64,000 nt of DNA. Origin: Mycolicibacterium boenickei. Lineage in GTDB: Bacteria > Actinomycetota > Actinomycetes > Mycobacteriales > Mycobacteriaceae. How positions within the stretch are numbered: position 1 is the first letter of the stretch; each line of letters begins with the position of its first letter. This document shows positions 25,676 through 34,112 of the stretch, piece by piece. Position numbers and translations under genes: made by a program. The DNA is taken from NCBI RefSeq assembly GCF_010731295.1, contig NZ_AP022579.1:3100001-3164000 (forward strand), in the 5' to 3' direction. A model generated the notes under the pieces. It had not been told where the DNA came from and searched no databases. It saw only the letters and a program-made list of their open reading frames with translations.

Positions 25676-26866
25676 ATGTCATCTACACAACGAAAAAGAT
25701 CACGGCGAAGCTGGGGCAAGATTCGGGTGCTGCCGTCAGGCCGCTATCAAGCCTCGTATGTCGGCAAGGACCTGGCGCGCCACGTTGCGCGGACCACCTT
25801 CACGGCCAAGATGGACGCCGAGTATTGGCTCGGTGATGAGCGCCGACTCATCGAGCGCGGCGAGTGGACACCACCGGCGCAACGCGAGGCCGAGAGCCGA
25901 GCCAGAATCATCACGCTTGACGAGTACGCCGAGACGTGGATCGAGCAGCGACCGCTGAAACCGCGCACCCGAAAGATGTACAAAGACATGATGCGCCTAC
26001 ATATTTCGGACACACTCGGCGCGGTCGGCATCGGTGCGCTCACCGGTCAGGCGGTACGGGCTTGGTACGCCAAACTCGACCCTAAACGCGCTCGCAGCAA
26101 CAGCCATGCCTACGCGCTGTTGCACGCAATCTGCGGAACAGCGGTCAAAGATGGTCTGCTGCAAGCGAATCCCTGCCATATTGAGCGGGCTATGAACCCT
26201 CCGCGCAAGCGCGAGCCAGTGATTCTGACCGTTGCCGAGCTGGCAGCGGTAGCGGACAAGATTCGACCGGCGCGGCTGAAAGCTCTGGTACTGCTCAGCG
26301 CATGGTGTGGCCTGCGCTGGGGTGAGGTCTCCGAGCTGCGCCGCAAAGACTTCGACGCCGATTGCGAAGTGGTGTTTATCGGTCGGGCAGTGACACACCG
26401 CAGTGGCGAGTGCAACGTGGACACACCGAAGTCGGGCAAGGCTCGTGCCGTCGTGATCCCGCCACACATTCGTGACGACATTCGGCATCATCTGGACACG
26501 CGCACCGGAAGTGGGCCAGAGGCGCTGTTGTTCCCCGCTGAGCGCGGGGGGTGCCATCTGAATGACCGGGTGTTTCGCAAGTACCTCGATCCGGCGCTGG
26601 CGGCTGTGGGCCGCGAGGATGCGCGGGTCCACGACATGCGCCACTTCGCCGGAACACAGGTGGCCCGCGTCGGCAATCTGGTGGAGACAATGCACCGGCT
26701 TGGCCATTCGACCGTGAAGGCGTCCCTGCTTTATCAGCAAGTGGTGTCGGGCCGAGATGCCGAGATTGCGGCCGCCCTCTCAGCTCTGGCCACGGGTGGC
26801 CTCGGTACCGAGGCCAAGGCGGCTGCCGAGGCCAACGGTCAGGGTCACGAGCTGGCCATTGGGTAG
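25676..26866 (+). CDS. int: phage-type tyrosine integrase
   Basis: A 396-residue site-specific recombinase. It has an N-terminal AP2-like arm-binding region (WGKIRVLPSGRYQASYVG), a SAM-like core-binding domain, and a catalytic domain. The full active-site set is present: R214 (GLRWGE), H319 and R322 (HDMRH), H344 (LGHST) and nucleophile Y353. It should insert the element into the tRNA-Arg site. ATG 25676 is preferred over an upstream TTG at 25619, which would include the arm-type repeats. Nothing suggests inactivation. Confidence 0.92.
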   Translation: MSSTQRKRSRRSWGKIRVLPSGRYQASYVGKDLARHVARTTFTAKMDAEYWLGDERRLIERGEWTPPAQREAESRARIITLDEYAETWIEQRPLKPRTRKMYKDMMRLHISDTLGAVGIGALTGQAVRAWYAKLDPKRARSNSHAYALLHAICGTAVKDGLLQANPCHIERAMNPPRKREPVILTVAELAAVADKIRPARLKALVLLSAWCGLRWGEVSELRRKDFDADCEVVFIGRAVTHRSGECNVDTPKSGKARAVVIPPHIRDDIRHHLDTRTGSGPEALLFPAERGGCHLNDRVFRKYLDPALAAVGREDARVHDMRHFAGTQVARVGNLVETMHRLGHSTVKASLLYQQVVSGRDAEIAAALSALATGGLGTEAKAAAEANGQGHELAIG

Positions 26867-26950
26867 CGCCAAACCGGCGATTGCGGGTGCCTGAGCGCCA
26901 CGCTCGCGCACGAACGCGGCCAGCTCGGGCCGGTGGACCCGAACAGCGGG

Positions 26951-27140
26951 TGTGCGCACGGCTCAGGGGCACGCGCTGACGCAAACACTGGATAGCCTCG
27001 ACTGTGCGCACAGTGCCATGCGTGGCCTGATGTGTTGGCTCAGGTGATTCAGTTGGATCACGTGGCAACCATCGCACCCAATGGCCAGCTCTCGCACAAC
27101 GCGGTGTGAGCGACCTGCTGCGATACCGGGTGTGCGCACA
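26951..27140. repeat. palindrome TGTGCGCAC(A), copies 2-4
   Basis: Copies lie at 26951-26959, 27003-27012 (within a perfect 14-bp palindrome ACTGTGCGCACAGT at 27001-27014) and 27131-27140. Together with the copy at 25573 they bracket the integrase gene. Confidence 0.5.
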
Positions 27141-27209
27141 GATTGCGTTGTGCTGCAATGCCTTACCTTGTGCCCCGGTGGTACAGTGGTTTCCGTCTCA
27201 GAGTCCGTA

Positions 27210-27295
27210 GCTCAACAGGTGGAACGTCACACAGTGCGGGTGATGACGAGACCGAGGTCCAAGCAACACGTTCGGGCCGAGACCACCTGTTGAGC
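27210..27295 (+). promoter_or_regulatory. structured RNA leader of the excisionase gene
   Basis: A perfect 13-bp inverted repeat (GCTCAACAGGTGG at 27210-27222, complement at 27283-27295) encloses a 60-base loop. Smaller possible stems lie inside, for example CGTCA/TGACG. The right arm ends just before the ribosome binding site AAAAGG, so folding could hide or expose it. Parts look tRNA-like (GTAGCTCAAC), but it does not fold as a tRNA. Function unknown. Confidence 0.5.
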
Positions 27296-27310
27296 AAAAG
27301 GATTCACATC

Positions 27311-27538
27311 ATGGCCATCGTCCCCAAGCGCGAGCGTGAGCGTCAGAGTGAACACGCCCTGATCACCATCAACGAGGCGGCTGCGTTTCTGCGCGTGCAC
27401 CACAGGACAATTCGCAAGTACATCGCCGATGGCGACCTACCGGCCTACCATCTCGGGGCCAAGGCAGTTCGCTTGCGGCGCAGTGACGTTGAGGACCTAC
27501 TCACTCGCGTGCCGGTCGGGTGGACGGACCAGCGATGA
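27311..27538 (+). CDS. xis: excisionase-like MerR-type DNA-binding protein
   Basis: A 75-residue protein. After a basic N-terminus it has a single winged helix-turn-helix: ALITINEAAAFLRVHHRTIRKYIADGDLPAYHLGAKAVRLRRSDVEDLL, the excisionase (Xis/HTH_17) pattern. ATG 27311 has AAAGGA about nine bases upstream. It lies near the integrase and would direct excision and probably repress element promoters. Its stop overlaps the next start (ATGA). Confidence 0.85.
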   Translation: MAIVPKRERERQSEHALITINEAAAFLRVHHRTIRKYIADGDLPAYHLGAKAVRLRRSDVEDLLTRVPVGWTDQR

Positions 27539-28305
27539 CAACGCAAATCCGCATCACACCCGCGAATGTCACAACCGAGGTGCTCAAAGCTGTTGACGCG
27601 GAGCCTGATACAGATTCAACGCAAATCGCCGAGCGCCTGGCCGACGCCATAGCGGTGCAGCATCGCCGAAACATGTTGGTGCACCTGCTTTACGACGATA
27701 TTGAAGCGGTGAAGCGTATGCGCGCACATCGTATCGAGCAGCGTTCACGCATCGTGGAACCACCGGCAGTGCGACAACGCGAAGCCGAACAACAGGCCAC
27801 CGGCTCAGAGGGCTCAGAGGAGTTCGACGCACTACACGCAGCTCCGGCGAAGTGGGCTAACGGTGTCTGGTTCAACGCCAAGCGGCGGGCGCAGTTTCGC
27901 CGATGGTGTGGCCGCGATGGCAGAGCTGGTTTTGACCAGTGGTTGTCGGACGCTCTCGCGATGCCTCAGAGTGAGGGGTTCAAAGAGGACTGGGTGCCGG
28001 GGTATGCCGATAGAGCATTGGCACAACGTATTTCACGGATTGTTGACGACTACGCCGAGACGTTGCGACTTGAGCTGACCATCGAGCTTCTCGACACGGT
28101 GTTCGCAACCGGCGACGGCACGCGGGTGTCGTGGCGCGATGCGACGGTCGACCAGCACGAGGAACGAATCACTGTGCTGGGCGAGATGATCAGCGGTACC
28201 ACTGAGACAGCCGCTATGCACGTCGCTGCGGTGAAGATGATCAGGCAGGCTGGCGTGGACACGCTGGGTCAGCTCGACGGTGAGAAGCGTGGCAGCGCAG
28301 CGTAA
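27535..28305 (+). CDS. hypothetical protein of the satellite
   Basis: A 256-residue soluble, charged protein with no family I recognise. It contains a WFNAKRRAQFRRWCGRDGRAGFDQWL segment suggesting a helical nucleic-acid-binding region, and a C-terminal helix ending QAGVDTLGQL. ATG 27535 overlaps the excisionase stop. A role in replication or regulation is possible from position only. Confidence 0.6.
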   Translation: MTTQIRITPANVTTEVLKAVDAEPDTDSTQIAERLADAIAVQHRRNMLVHLLYDDIEAVKRMRAHRIEQRSRIVEPPAVRQREAEQQATGSEGSEEFDALHAAPAKWANGVWFNAKRRAQFRRWCGRDGRAGFDQWLSDALAMPQSEGFKEDWVPGYADRALAQRISRIVDDYAETLRLELTIELLDTVFATGDGTRVSWRDATVDQHEERITVLGEMISGTTETAAMHVAAVKMIRQAGVDTLGQLDGEKRGSAA

Positions 28306-28383
28306 TTCGACTTGCCCAGCTCGACAACGACACAGCCCCGGTCGCTGACAGTTTCGACCGGGGCTGCTCAACCAAGGAACACC

Positions 28384-30112
28384 ATGGATATTACCCCCGC
28401 TCAGCCGAAAGTGAGACGCCGCCAGAAAGATTGGTGGCAAGCACCAAGGCCAATGTTGCCCAACCTGTATCAGCCCAATGGCGACGTAGACATGATCGAC
28501 TCGTCAGACCGTGAGTCCGAGCTGCAACGGCTGATCTTCTACGGTGAGGTGTCGGTTGATGAGTTCGTGGTGGGCGAGTGCACCGATGCCGACAAAGCGC
28601 ACAACCTCGCGGTTTTCGAGAGAGCGCAACGCCAACTCGACGCCAAGCGGGCGCAGCGCGCCAGACTCAGCAATGACCCATCGGACGCCGAGAAGCGTGC
28701 TAGGGCCACCGGAATGCTGAAGTGGACGGAGGGCTACCTCGGGCGACTGACCGATCTACGCGACGACGAGACAAACACACAACTGTTCAAGCTGGCCGTA
28801 TTTCACAACGACGGGTTGCTCAGCGAGCAGGAGATTGCCGACGCGGTGTTGCGAGCGTCGACACGCAACGGCCACCTGAAACAACGTGGCCAGCCGAGGA
28901 CCGGACCAGGGCACGGGAACAAGACACGCGCTCAGATCAGCGCCGACGTTCGGCGCGCCATCAGCAAAGCGAGACAACAAGGGCAACACGTCGACTGGGA
29001 CAGGCTGGGCGACGGCAAGGGGGCACGCCAGCCACAGGTGGCCGAGGTGGCAGCGGAGACATTGGGCGGCACATCGCGGGCCAAGGCTGAAACCAACGGC
29101 CAGGCAACGAAATCCGAGAATCGCGAGGAGCCAATAACCCCGGTGTATTCCGCCGTGATCCTGAAGCGTTCGGACCTACAAGGCTTGCCAGACCCAATCC
29201 CGTTGATAGACAACGTTTTAGACCAAGGAACTATCGCGCTTCTCTACGGGAAATGGGGCACGCTTCAAAACCTTCATCGCGCTCGATTGGGCGGCGTGTG
29301 TGGCCACCGGCAACCGATGGCAGGGCCGTGAAACCGTCCGGCGAAAAGTGCTCTACGTTGTGGCTGAAGGTGCGTTCGGATTCAAGGGCCGACTCAACGC
29401 ATGGGAAAGCGGCTGGGGCACAGCGATTTACGACGAATGGTTCCACGTGCTGCCGGTCCCCGTCAATCTGACCAGGCCGCTTGACGTGGGCAACCTCGAG
29501 GACCTGATCCAATGGGAGGGTTACGGCCTGGTAGTGCTTGACACGCTGGCGCGCTGCATGGTCGGCGGCGAGGAGAATTCGGCGAAAGACACGGGCGTGG
29601 TGGTCGACGCAATGACCAAGCTGAGGCGAGCCACACCGGACGGTCGAGGCGTGGTGCTGGGTCTGCATCACGCGGGCAAGGACGCCAAGACGCTACGCGG
29701 GTCCTCAGCGTTCGAGGGTGGCGTAGACACGGTGTGTTTCACAGCTCGCGATGAACGATTCGTCAGCCTCGCACGCGAAAAGCGAAGGGATGGACCAGAA
29801 TTGGACACCCACCTATTCGAGTTCGACCCCATCCCGGCGACTGGGAGCGGTGTCCTCAAACAGTCTCACGGGTTAGGTGAGACTTACCAGGTCGAAAACG
29901 AGGCTGTAGCAACATTGAGTCTCATCATGTCTCAACACTTCAGTCTCACCGGAGCAACACATACGCAGCTTTTCGACATGGCTGTAGAGAGTGGACGAAT
30001 GGCGCGGGCCACGTTCTACCGTGCCAAGTCTGACCTGCTGAAAGCGGGCCGAATCATCAATACTGGCACCGACAAACGACCGTTCTATCAACTGTCAGAC
30101 AGCAAAGGTTAG
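28384..30112 (+). pseudogene. RepA-like AAA ATPase/helicase, +1 frameshift inside the Walker A motif
   Basis: The first frame runs 28384-29331 and the second continues to 30112. Near 29263 the first frame reads LLYGKWGT then LQNLHR. Skipping one base gives GT-FKTFIALDWAA, the expected P-loop (GKWGTFKT) of RepA/AAA_25 ATPases. Downstream, the second frame has Walker B (GLVVLDTLAR), VVLGLHHAGKD and LRGSSAF, and a C-terminal winged-helix-like end. The intact protein would be about 575 residues and act as the replication ATPase. One extra base breaks the gene at its catalytic site; a sequencing error or programmed shift is possible. Confidence 0.75.
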
Positions 30113-30215
30113 TCTCATGACAGTCTCACCCAGTCTCACGGCCACCGGCACAGTCTCATCTCACCTCCCTCCCTTTAGGGAGGTGAGACCGTGAGACTGA
30201 GACTGAGACTGAGAC
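29863..30215. repeat. TGAGAC/GTCTCA repeat cluster, candidate replication origin
   Basis: The hexamer occurs at least 14 times. GTCTCA is at 29863, 29919, 29929, 29943, 30112, 30123, 30133 and 30153. TGAGAC is at 29878, 30184, 30192, 30198, 30204 and 30210, the last four in tandem. Copies are inverted about a hairpin at 30159-30188. Iterons beside a RepA-like gene are what an origin of a phage satellite would look like. Confidence 0.5.
30159..30188. terminator. 11-bp hairpin at the centre of the repeat cluster
   Basis: TCTCACCTCCC and its exact complement flank an 8-base loop, 47 bases after the RepA-like stop. It may end that transcript or form part of the origin structure. Confidence 0.5.
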
Positions 30216-30395
30216 TCGAAAATCGCTCAGCGAGAGCCGAAGCTGATTCACGGTGGATCACGTTCGCAGCTATCCGACTGGCGTGCCCCCGAGCCTCGCA
30301 GCCAGGCCCCGACACGGCAGCCCGTAGTTCCACCGGCTGGCGTGCCCAAGGTCTATCATCGCGGCCAGCTCCACGACTCAGCGCCAGGAGACCAC

Positions 30396-30740
30396 ATGGC
30401 AATCGGCTCGGACATCTTCACAACGGCAATCCATGCGCCTGACTTCTCGCGGGGTGAATGTGCCGGTCGCACAGAGCTATTCGACCCACCGGCCATCCCT
30501 CGCTCGACGGCTGCCAAAGCAGCTCAACGGCAAGCCGTTCGGCTGTGCCTGCGGTGTCCTATCCGAAACGCCTGTCGGACATGGTTTTACAGCTTGGCAC
30601 CGGCAGACCGTCCGAGCGGCTGCGTGGTGGCAGGGATGGTCATCACTCCCCGGCAGACCAACCGAGGTGCTCGGTCTCAGCCCGCACGGGCTCGACTACG
30701 GGCCAGGGTCAAAGCCAGACAGGCCCGCAATGCCGCCTGA
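30396..30740 (+). CDS. WhiB-like iron-sulfur transcription factor
   Basis: A 114-residue protein with the four-cysteine WhiB pattern: C22, then C51-x2-C54-x5-C60, with 28 residues between the first two. Such proteins bind a [4Fe-4S] cluster and often SigA. The usual GVWGG turn is replaced by GCVVAGMV, and a strongly basic tail (RARLRARVKARQARNAA) follows, as in DNA-binding WhiB proteins. AGGAG lies six bases before ATG 30396. Overlapping frames on the same strand look like shadows. Phage-borne WhiB proteins that interfere with host WhiB are known; that role here is inferred. Confidence 0.72.
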   Translation: MAIGSDIFTTAIHAPDFSRGECAGRTELFDPPAIPRSTAAKAAQRQAVRLCLRCPIRNACRTWFYSLAPADRPSGCVVAGMVITPRQTNRGARSQPARARLRARVKARQARNAA

Positions 30741-30819
30741 TTGCCCCGCACAGCCACGAACGCGGCCAGCTCGGGTGTGGGTTACCGGGCACGGGTCATA
30801 GCGACGGGAGAAAGCCACG

Positions 30820-31206
30820 ATGCGACAACAACGGCTGACAGCTCGCCAGTCACGTGGACGGTTGACCACGGTCACAGCGCAGACTGTCCGTGCTCGGACC
30901 AAGCCCACCAGCACCACGGGCCGGATCAACACCAGGGCATGGCGAAAGCTGGCGGCACGGTTCAAGGCTTACTGCGAGTCCATTGATGCGCCGTGCTGGC
31001 TGTGCCGTGAGCCCATCGACTACGGGCTGACCACAGGGCCGGACGCTTTCGAGCCAGATCATTGGCTGCCACGAAAGACTCACCCGCACTTGGCATTCGA
31101 GCCCAAGAACCTACTTCCCTCGCACTCACGATGTAATCGGGCCAGACAGGACACCTCGCCGGAAAGCATTGGGACACAACAGGAATGGGTGCGACCAGCA
31201 TGGTGA
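30820..31206 (+). CDS. HNH endonuclease
   Basis: A 128-residue protein with an Arg-rich N-terminus and a Cys4-type HNH fold: CWLCREPID, FEPDHWLPRKTHPHL, PKNLLPSHSRCNRARQD. The DH, N and H of the motif plus four cysteines for structural zinc are present. In many phages a free-standing HNH protein sits by the terminase genes and supports DNA packaging; in satellites it lies near the capsid gene as here. A homing-type role cannot be excluded. Confidence 0.85.
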   Translation: MRQQRLTARQSRGRLTTVTAQTVRARTKPTSTTGRINTRAWRKLAARFKAYCESIDAPCWLCREPIDYGLTTGPDAFEPDHWLPRKTHPHLAFEPKNLLPSHSRCNRARQDTSPESIGTQQEWVRPAW

Positions 31207-31525
31207 AAAGCATTTGCTGCACGCCTTCGCTGAGCCTGCCAGCAAACGAGATACGCGCCCCGTGGCGCGGGGGCGACGGCTCACACTTTCTTTCGCTCGA
31301 CGTTGGTAACACCTACCGAGGTCGGAAATGGTGTCCTGACCAGCGAGGATTCAGACCAGGGGGGTTCGCGGTAACACATAGCTTTCCACGGCTGCTGCTC
31401 GGCAAGTCCGTTTTTCGCCAGCGGGTCAAGACTTCCGGCCTACAGCAAAGCGCAAGACCAGCACGGGGTATTTGCTGGCGACGGTTGGAATATGCTGAGC
31501 GGCAACGGAATTGAGGCATGGTCAA
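31207..31525. other. gap in the satellite without a supported gene
   Basis: About 320 bases. A frame at 31185-31514 has no ribosome binding site, overlaps the HNH gene and shows no family features. A short GC-rich hairpin (31256-31275, CGCCCC/GGGGCG) follows the HNH stop. Nothing else is seen. Confidence 0.4.
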
Positions 31526-31936
31526 ATGGCAACGCGAACTGTGATACGCACCCATGGGCTCAATGGCTATCGGGCCGGATGCCGGTGTGCCGTCTGCTGT
31601 TCGGCTGAGAGTGTGCGCAAGCGTAAGCAGGGCACCACCGGCAGCGGTGCCAAACGGAGCCCGATACCGTTGCGCCGCAAGTTCATCGGTGAGGCTGAAC
31701 GCGCCGTGATCGATGAGTGTGCTTCCGCACCGCGTGCGCAGGACAGGCCGACGACGGTCCAACAGGCTCGGTGTATGGCGCGGATTCTGGATATTCCCGA
31801 GCTGAACGGCTTGCACGCCCGCGCGGCCTCGGAGCTGCGGAGTCTGCTGAACTCGCTCCACCCAGAGCCCAAGACCAAGCGCCGTGCCTCGGTGGCAACG
31901 CTGCGATCAGTGAAACGGCAGCGGACGATTGAATAA
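31526..31936 (+). CDS. Cys-rich N-terminus protein, possible small terminase subunit
   Basis: A 136-residue protein. The first 30 residues contain HGLNGYRAGCRCAVCC, a zinc-ribbon-like pattern frequent in small actinophage proteins. The C-terminal half is helical and basic, with RCMARILDIPELNGLHARAASELRSLLNSLH, a pattern that resembles helical parts of actinophage small terminase proteins. Its place between HNH and capsid supports that guess, but the match is by eye only. ATG 31526 has TTGAGG upstream; a TTG at 31511 is in frame. Confidence 0.45.
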   Translation: MATRTVIRTHGLNGYRAGCRCAVCCSAESVRKRKQGTTGSGAKRSPIPLRRKFIGEAERAVIDECASAPRAQDRPTTVQQARCMARILDIPELNGLHARAASELRSLLNSLHPEPKTKRRASVATLRSVKRQRTIE

Positions 31937-32003
31937 GCTAGTGGCACACCATAATCCAGACCGCCGGCGAATTGCTCGGTCACGAAACAACGAGGGAGAC
32001 AAC

Positions 32004-32480
32004 ATGAGTGACGATGAACGGGAGTCCTGCCGTAAGGCTCTGCGCGAGGCATTCGACACCGCCAGCGATGAGACGCTGCTAGGTCTCGTCCGAGAGATAC
32101 AGGGCGACATACGAATTGGGCCAGACAATCGGGTGCCGGTGATGGACCAATGGCAATGGGACTGGCGTGAGGCTCTGCTCTCGGCAGCCATGGACCGGTT
32201 CGACCTCGACGGACGGATGCCGGACACGCCCGCCGAGCTGGTGGCCGATGCGCTCGCGTCGGCAACGTGGCGAGTGCTGCAAACCGGGTGGGCCAGCCAT
32301 CGCCGCGAGGTACCGCAATGGCTGGCTGCTTGGGCTGATTCGCTAGTCCTGGACCTCGGTGAGCTGGCCAGCTCTGCCGAGCCCGTGCCGGTGGTCGCTG
32401 ACCCGCTGGCCGAGCTGGTCGAGGTAGAGGGCGGCTATCGGTGGTACCACGATGGCCGCGCACCAGAGCCCGTGGACTAA
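32004..32480 (+). CDS. acidic hypothetical protein of the satellite
   Basis: A 158-residue acidic, Trp-rich protein (MDQWQWDWREALLSAAMDRF, VPQWLAAWADSLVLDLGEL). ATG 32004 has GAGGGAG eight bases upstream. I do not recognise a family. It sits between the possible small terminase and the capsid gene, where other satellites and phages keep small head-assembly or scaffold proteins. That is only positional. Confidence 0.6.
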   Translation: MSDDERESCRKALREAFDTASDETLLGLVREIQGDIRIGPDNRVPVMDQWQWDWREALLSAAMDRFDLDGRMPDTPAELVADALASATWRVLQTGWASHRREVPQWLAAWADSLVLDLGELASSAEPVPVVADPLAELVEVEGGYRWYHDGRAPEPVD

Positions 32481-32871
32481 GCACCCTTGCCGTTACCCGC
32501 GTGGGTCCCGAAAGTGGCTCAGCGTGGCGCACAGCCTCAGCAATGGCCATCTCAGAGCCAAGGCTGACAGTCAGATTCGGCCTACTGAATGGCCAGCCCA
32601 CAAGCGCTACGATGGACGCCGAGCGTTCGCCGACCCCTCAGCGCCGGACGCTCGGGGCCAGCGGTCGCGGGTTGCTTTCGCTTGAGTTTCAACCCCCGAA
32701 CCGCTGCCCCTAAGACTCGGGTGAGCAACTTGCCCGCGCCGATGAGCAGCACCGGCATAAGAGCCGCTGACAGACGCCATCGCCGCAGGAATTGTCTCGC
32801 CGCACTCCATCATTCGCTCGGTGCGAGCTAAACACACTGGCGTGCACCGAGTTTCAGCAAAGGACTGTGCG
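32481..32871. other. gap before the capsid gene, place where a prohead protease would be expected
   Basis: About 390 bases with no credible gene; short frames here show no protease or scaffold features. An 8-bp hairpin (CCGAGCGT at 32619-32626, complement at 32648-32655) is the only clear structure. In phiRv1-like elements this place is taken by a maturation protease. Confidence 0.4.
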
Positions 32872-33981
32872 ATGAACATTCTGGAATTGAAACGGCGACA
32901 GAACGCGCTGGCCGACCGCGCTGGCCAGCTCCTCGATGACTACGACGCGGGAAAAATCACGGGCAAAGCGTTCGACCTCGAAGCGGAGAAGCTCGCCACC
33001 GAGGATCGCGAACTACGCAGTGCTCGCAAGGCACTCGGCTACGCCCAAGGATTCGCCGGTGGCCACGCCGAGGGTGAGCCATCCTCAACGCCGACCGACG
33101 ACGGCAGACGGCTCAGCTTCAAGAACATGGGCGCGGCGTTCGCCAAGCAGGCAGGGCCGGACGGCATCACGGTCAAGGCCCTCGCCCCGAGCGGTGCAAC
33201 CGTGGTGGCGCAAGAGTTCGCGCCGAGCCCGGTCTCTCTGGGTCAGCCAGCCACCGGCCTGCTCGACGTGGTTCCGGTAAAGCCCCACAGCACTGGGCAA
33301 TTCAGCTACCTACGGCAGACAATTCGGACGAACAACGCCGCCAAAGTGGCTGACCACGGGCTCAAGCCCACCAGTGTGTTCACGGTGGAGCGCATCGAGG
33401 ACCAGCTCGACGTGATCGCTCACCTGTCCGAGCCGATCCCGCGATTCTGGCTCAAGGACAACGAGGAGCTTGCAGGGTTCATCACCAACGAGCTTGTCTA
33501 TGGATTGAAAACCGCCGTAGAGGCAATGGTTCTGGACGACATCAACGCCACCTCGGGGTTGCAGACTCAGGCGTATGCCACCAGTCCGCTTGTCACACTG
33601 CGTAAGTCGCTGACCAAGCTGGAAAACAACGGGCTCGAAGCGGGTGCGATTGTGCTCGCTCCGGTCGACTGGGAAGCGGTCGAACTGTTGCTCACCACCA
33701 CGGGAGCGACTGACGTGCAAGGTATTCCGTACGATGCTGCCACGCGGCGATTGTTCGGGGTGCCGGTCGCGGTGACCGTGGCAGCCGCCGAGGGCACCGG
33801 CCACGTGCTGGCACGGGATTCGGTCATGCTCGATACCGGCGAGGGTGTCGGTATCCAGTGGTCGGAGAATGCCGGGGCTGAGACGTTCGCCCGCAACGAG
33901 ATTGTGGCCCGCTGTGAGGGACGCTATGCGACAAGCGTTTTCCGTCCGCTCGGTGTCGTGGTCGCAGACCTGACGGCGTGA
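32872..33981 (+). CDS. HK97-fold major capsid protein
   Basis: A 369-residue protein. An N-terminal charged helical region (about 1-95, ELKRRQNALADRAGQLLDDY) resembles the delta/scaffold domain of HK97 capsid proteins. The shell domain follows, with VVPVKPHSTGQFSYLRQT, the long spine-helix region LAGFITNELVYGLKTAVEAMVLDD and the A-domain end RRLFGVPVAV...EIVARCEGRYATSVFRP. AAAGGA precedes ATG 32872. It could form a satellite-specific capsid. No protease, portal or large terminase is visible. Its stop is followed by a short structural-type gene. Confidence 0.85.
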   Translation: MNILELKRRQNALADRAGQLLDDYDAGKITGKAFDLEAEKLATEDRELRSARKALGYAQGFAGGHAEGEPSSTPTDDGRRLSFKNMGAAFAKQAGPDGITVKALAPSGATVVAQEFAPSPVSLGQPATGLLDVVPVKPHSTGQFSYLRQTIRTNNAAKVADHGLKPTSVFTVERIEDQLDVIAHLSEPIPRFWLKDNEELAGFITNELVYGLKTAVEAMVLDDINATSGLQTQAYATSPLVTLRKSLTKLENNGLEAGAIVLAPVDWEAVELLLTTTGATDVQGIPYDAATRRLFGVPVAVTVAAAEGTGHVLARDSVMLDTGEGVGIQWSENAGAETFARNEIVARCEGRYATSVFRPLGVVVADLTA

Positions 33982-34112
33982 GCCGGGGCTGTGAGCCAGG
34001 CATGAGCACGCTACCCAGCGCTGACCCGTGGTCTCCGTACTTCGGGGACCACGGGGCTGGCGCGTATGCCGGAACAGATTGCCCCGAGCAAGCTTTGGAG
34101 GAAAGCAGGGCG

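Larger units (their letters stand above)
26867..27310. other. element control region between integrase and excisionase
   Basis: This stretch of 444 bases lacks a credible gene. It holds three copies of the TGTGCGCAC(A) palindrome (26951, 27003, 27131) and a strongly structured leader at 27210-27295 just before the excisionase. It most likely carries the promoter and operators of the rightward genes. Confidence 0.5.

Noticed and set aside
29251..29280. Programmed +1 frameshift as the main explanation for the RepA-like gene
   Set aside because: The shift falls inside the Walker A motif and no stop codon or known slippery context is present, so a mutation or sequencing error is more likely.
30433..30838. 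Two other rightward frames overlapping the WhiB-like gene
   Set aside because: They lack ribosome binding sites and family patterns, whereas the frame from 30396 has AGGAG and the four-cysteine motif.
31185..31514. Frame between HNH and the possible small terminase
   Set aside because: No ribosome binding site, overlap with the HNH gene, and no recognisable feature.
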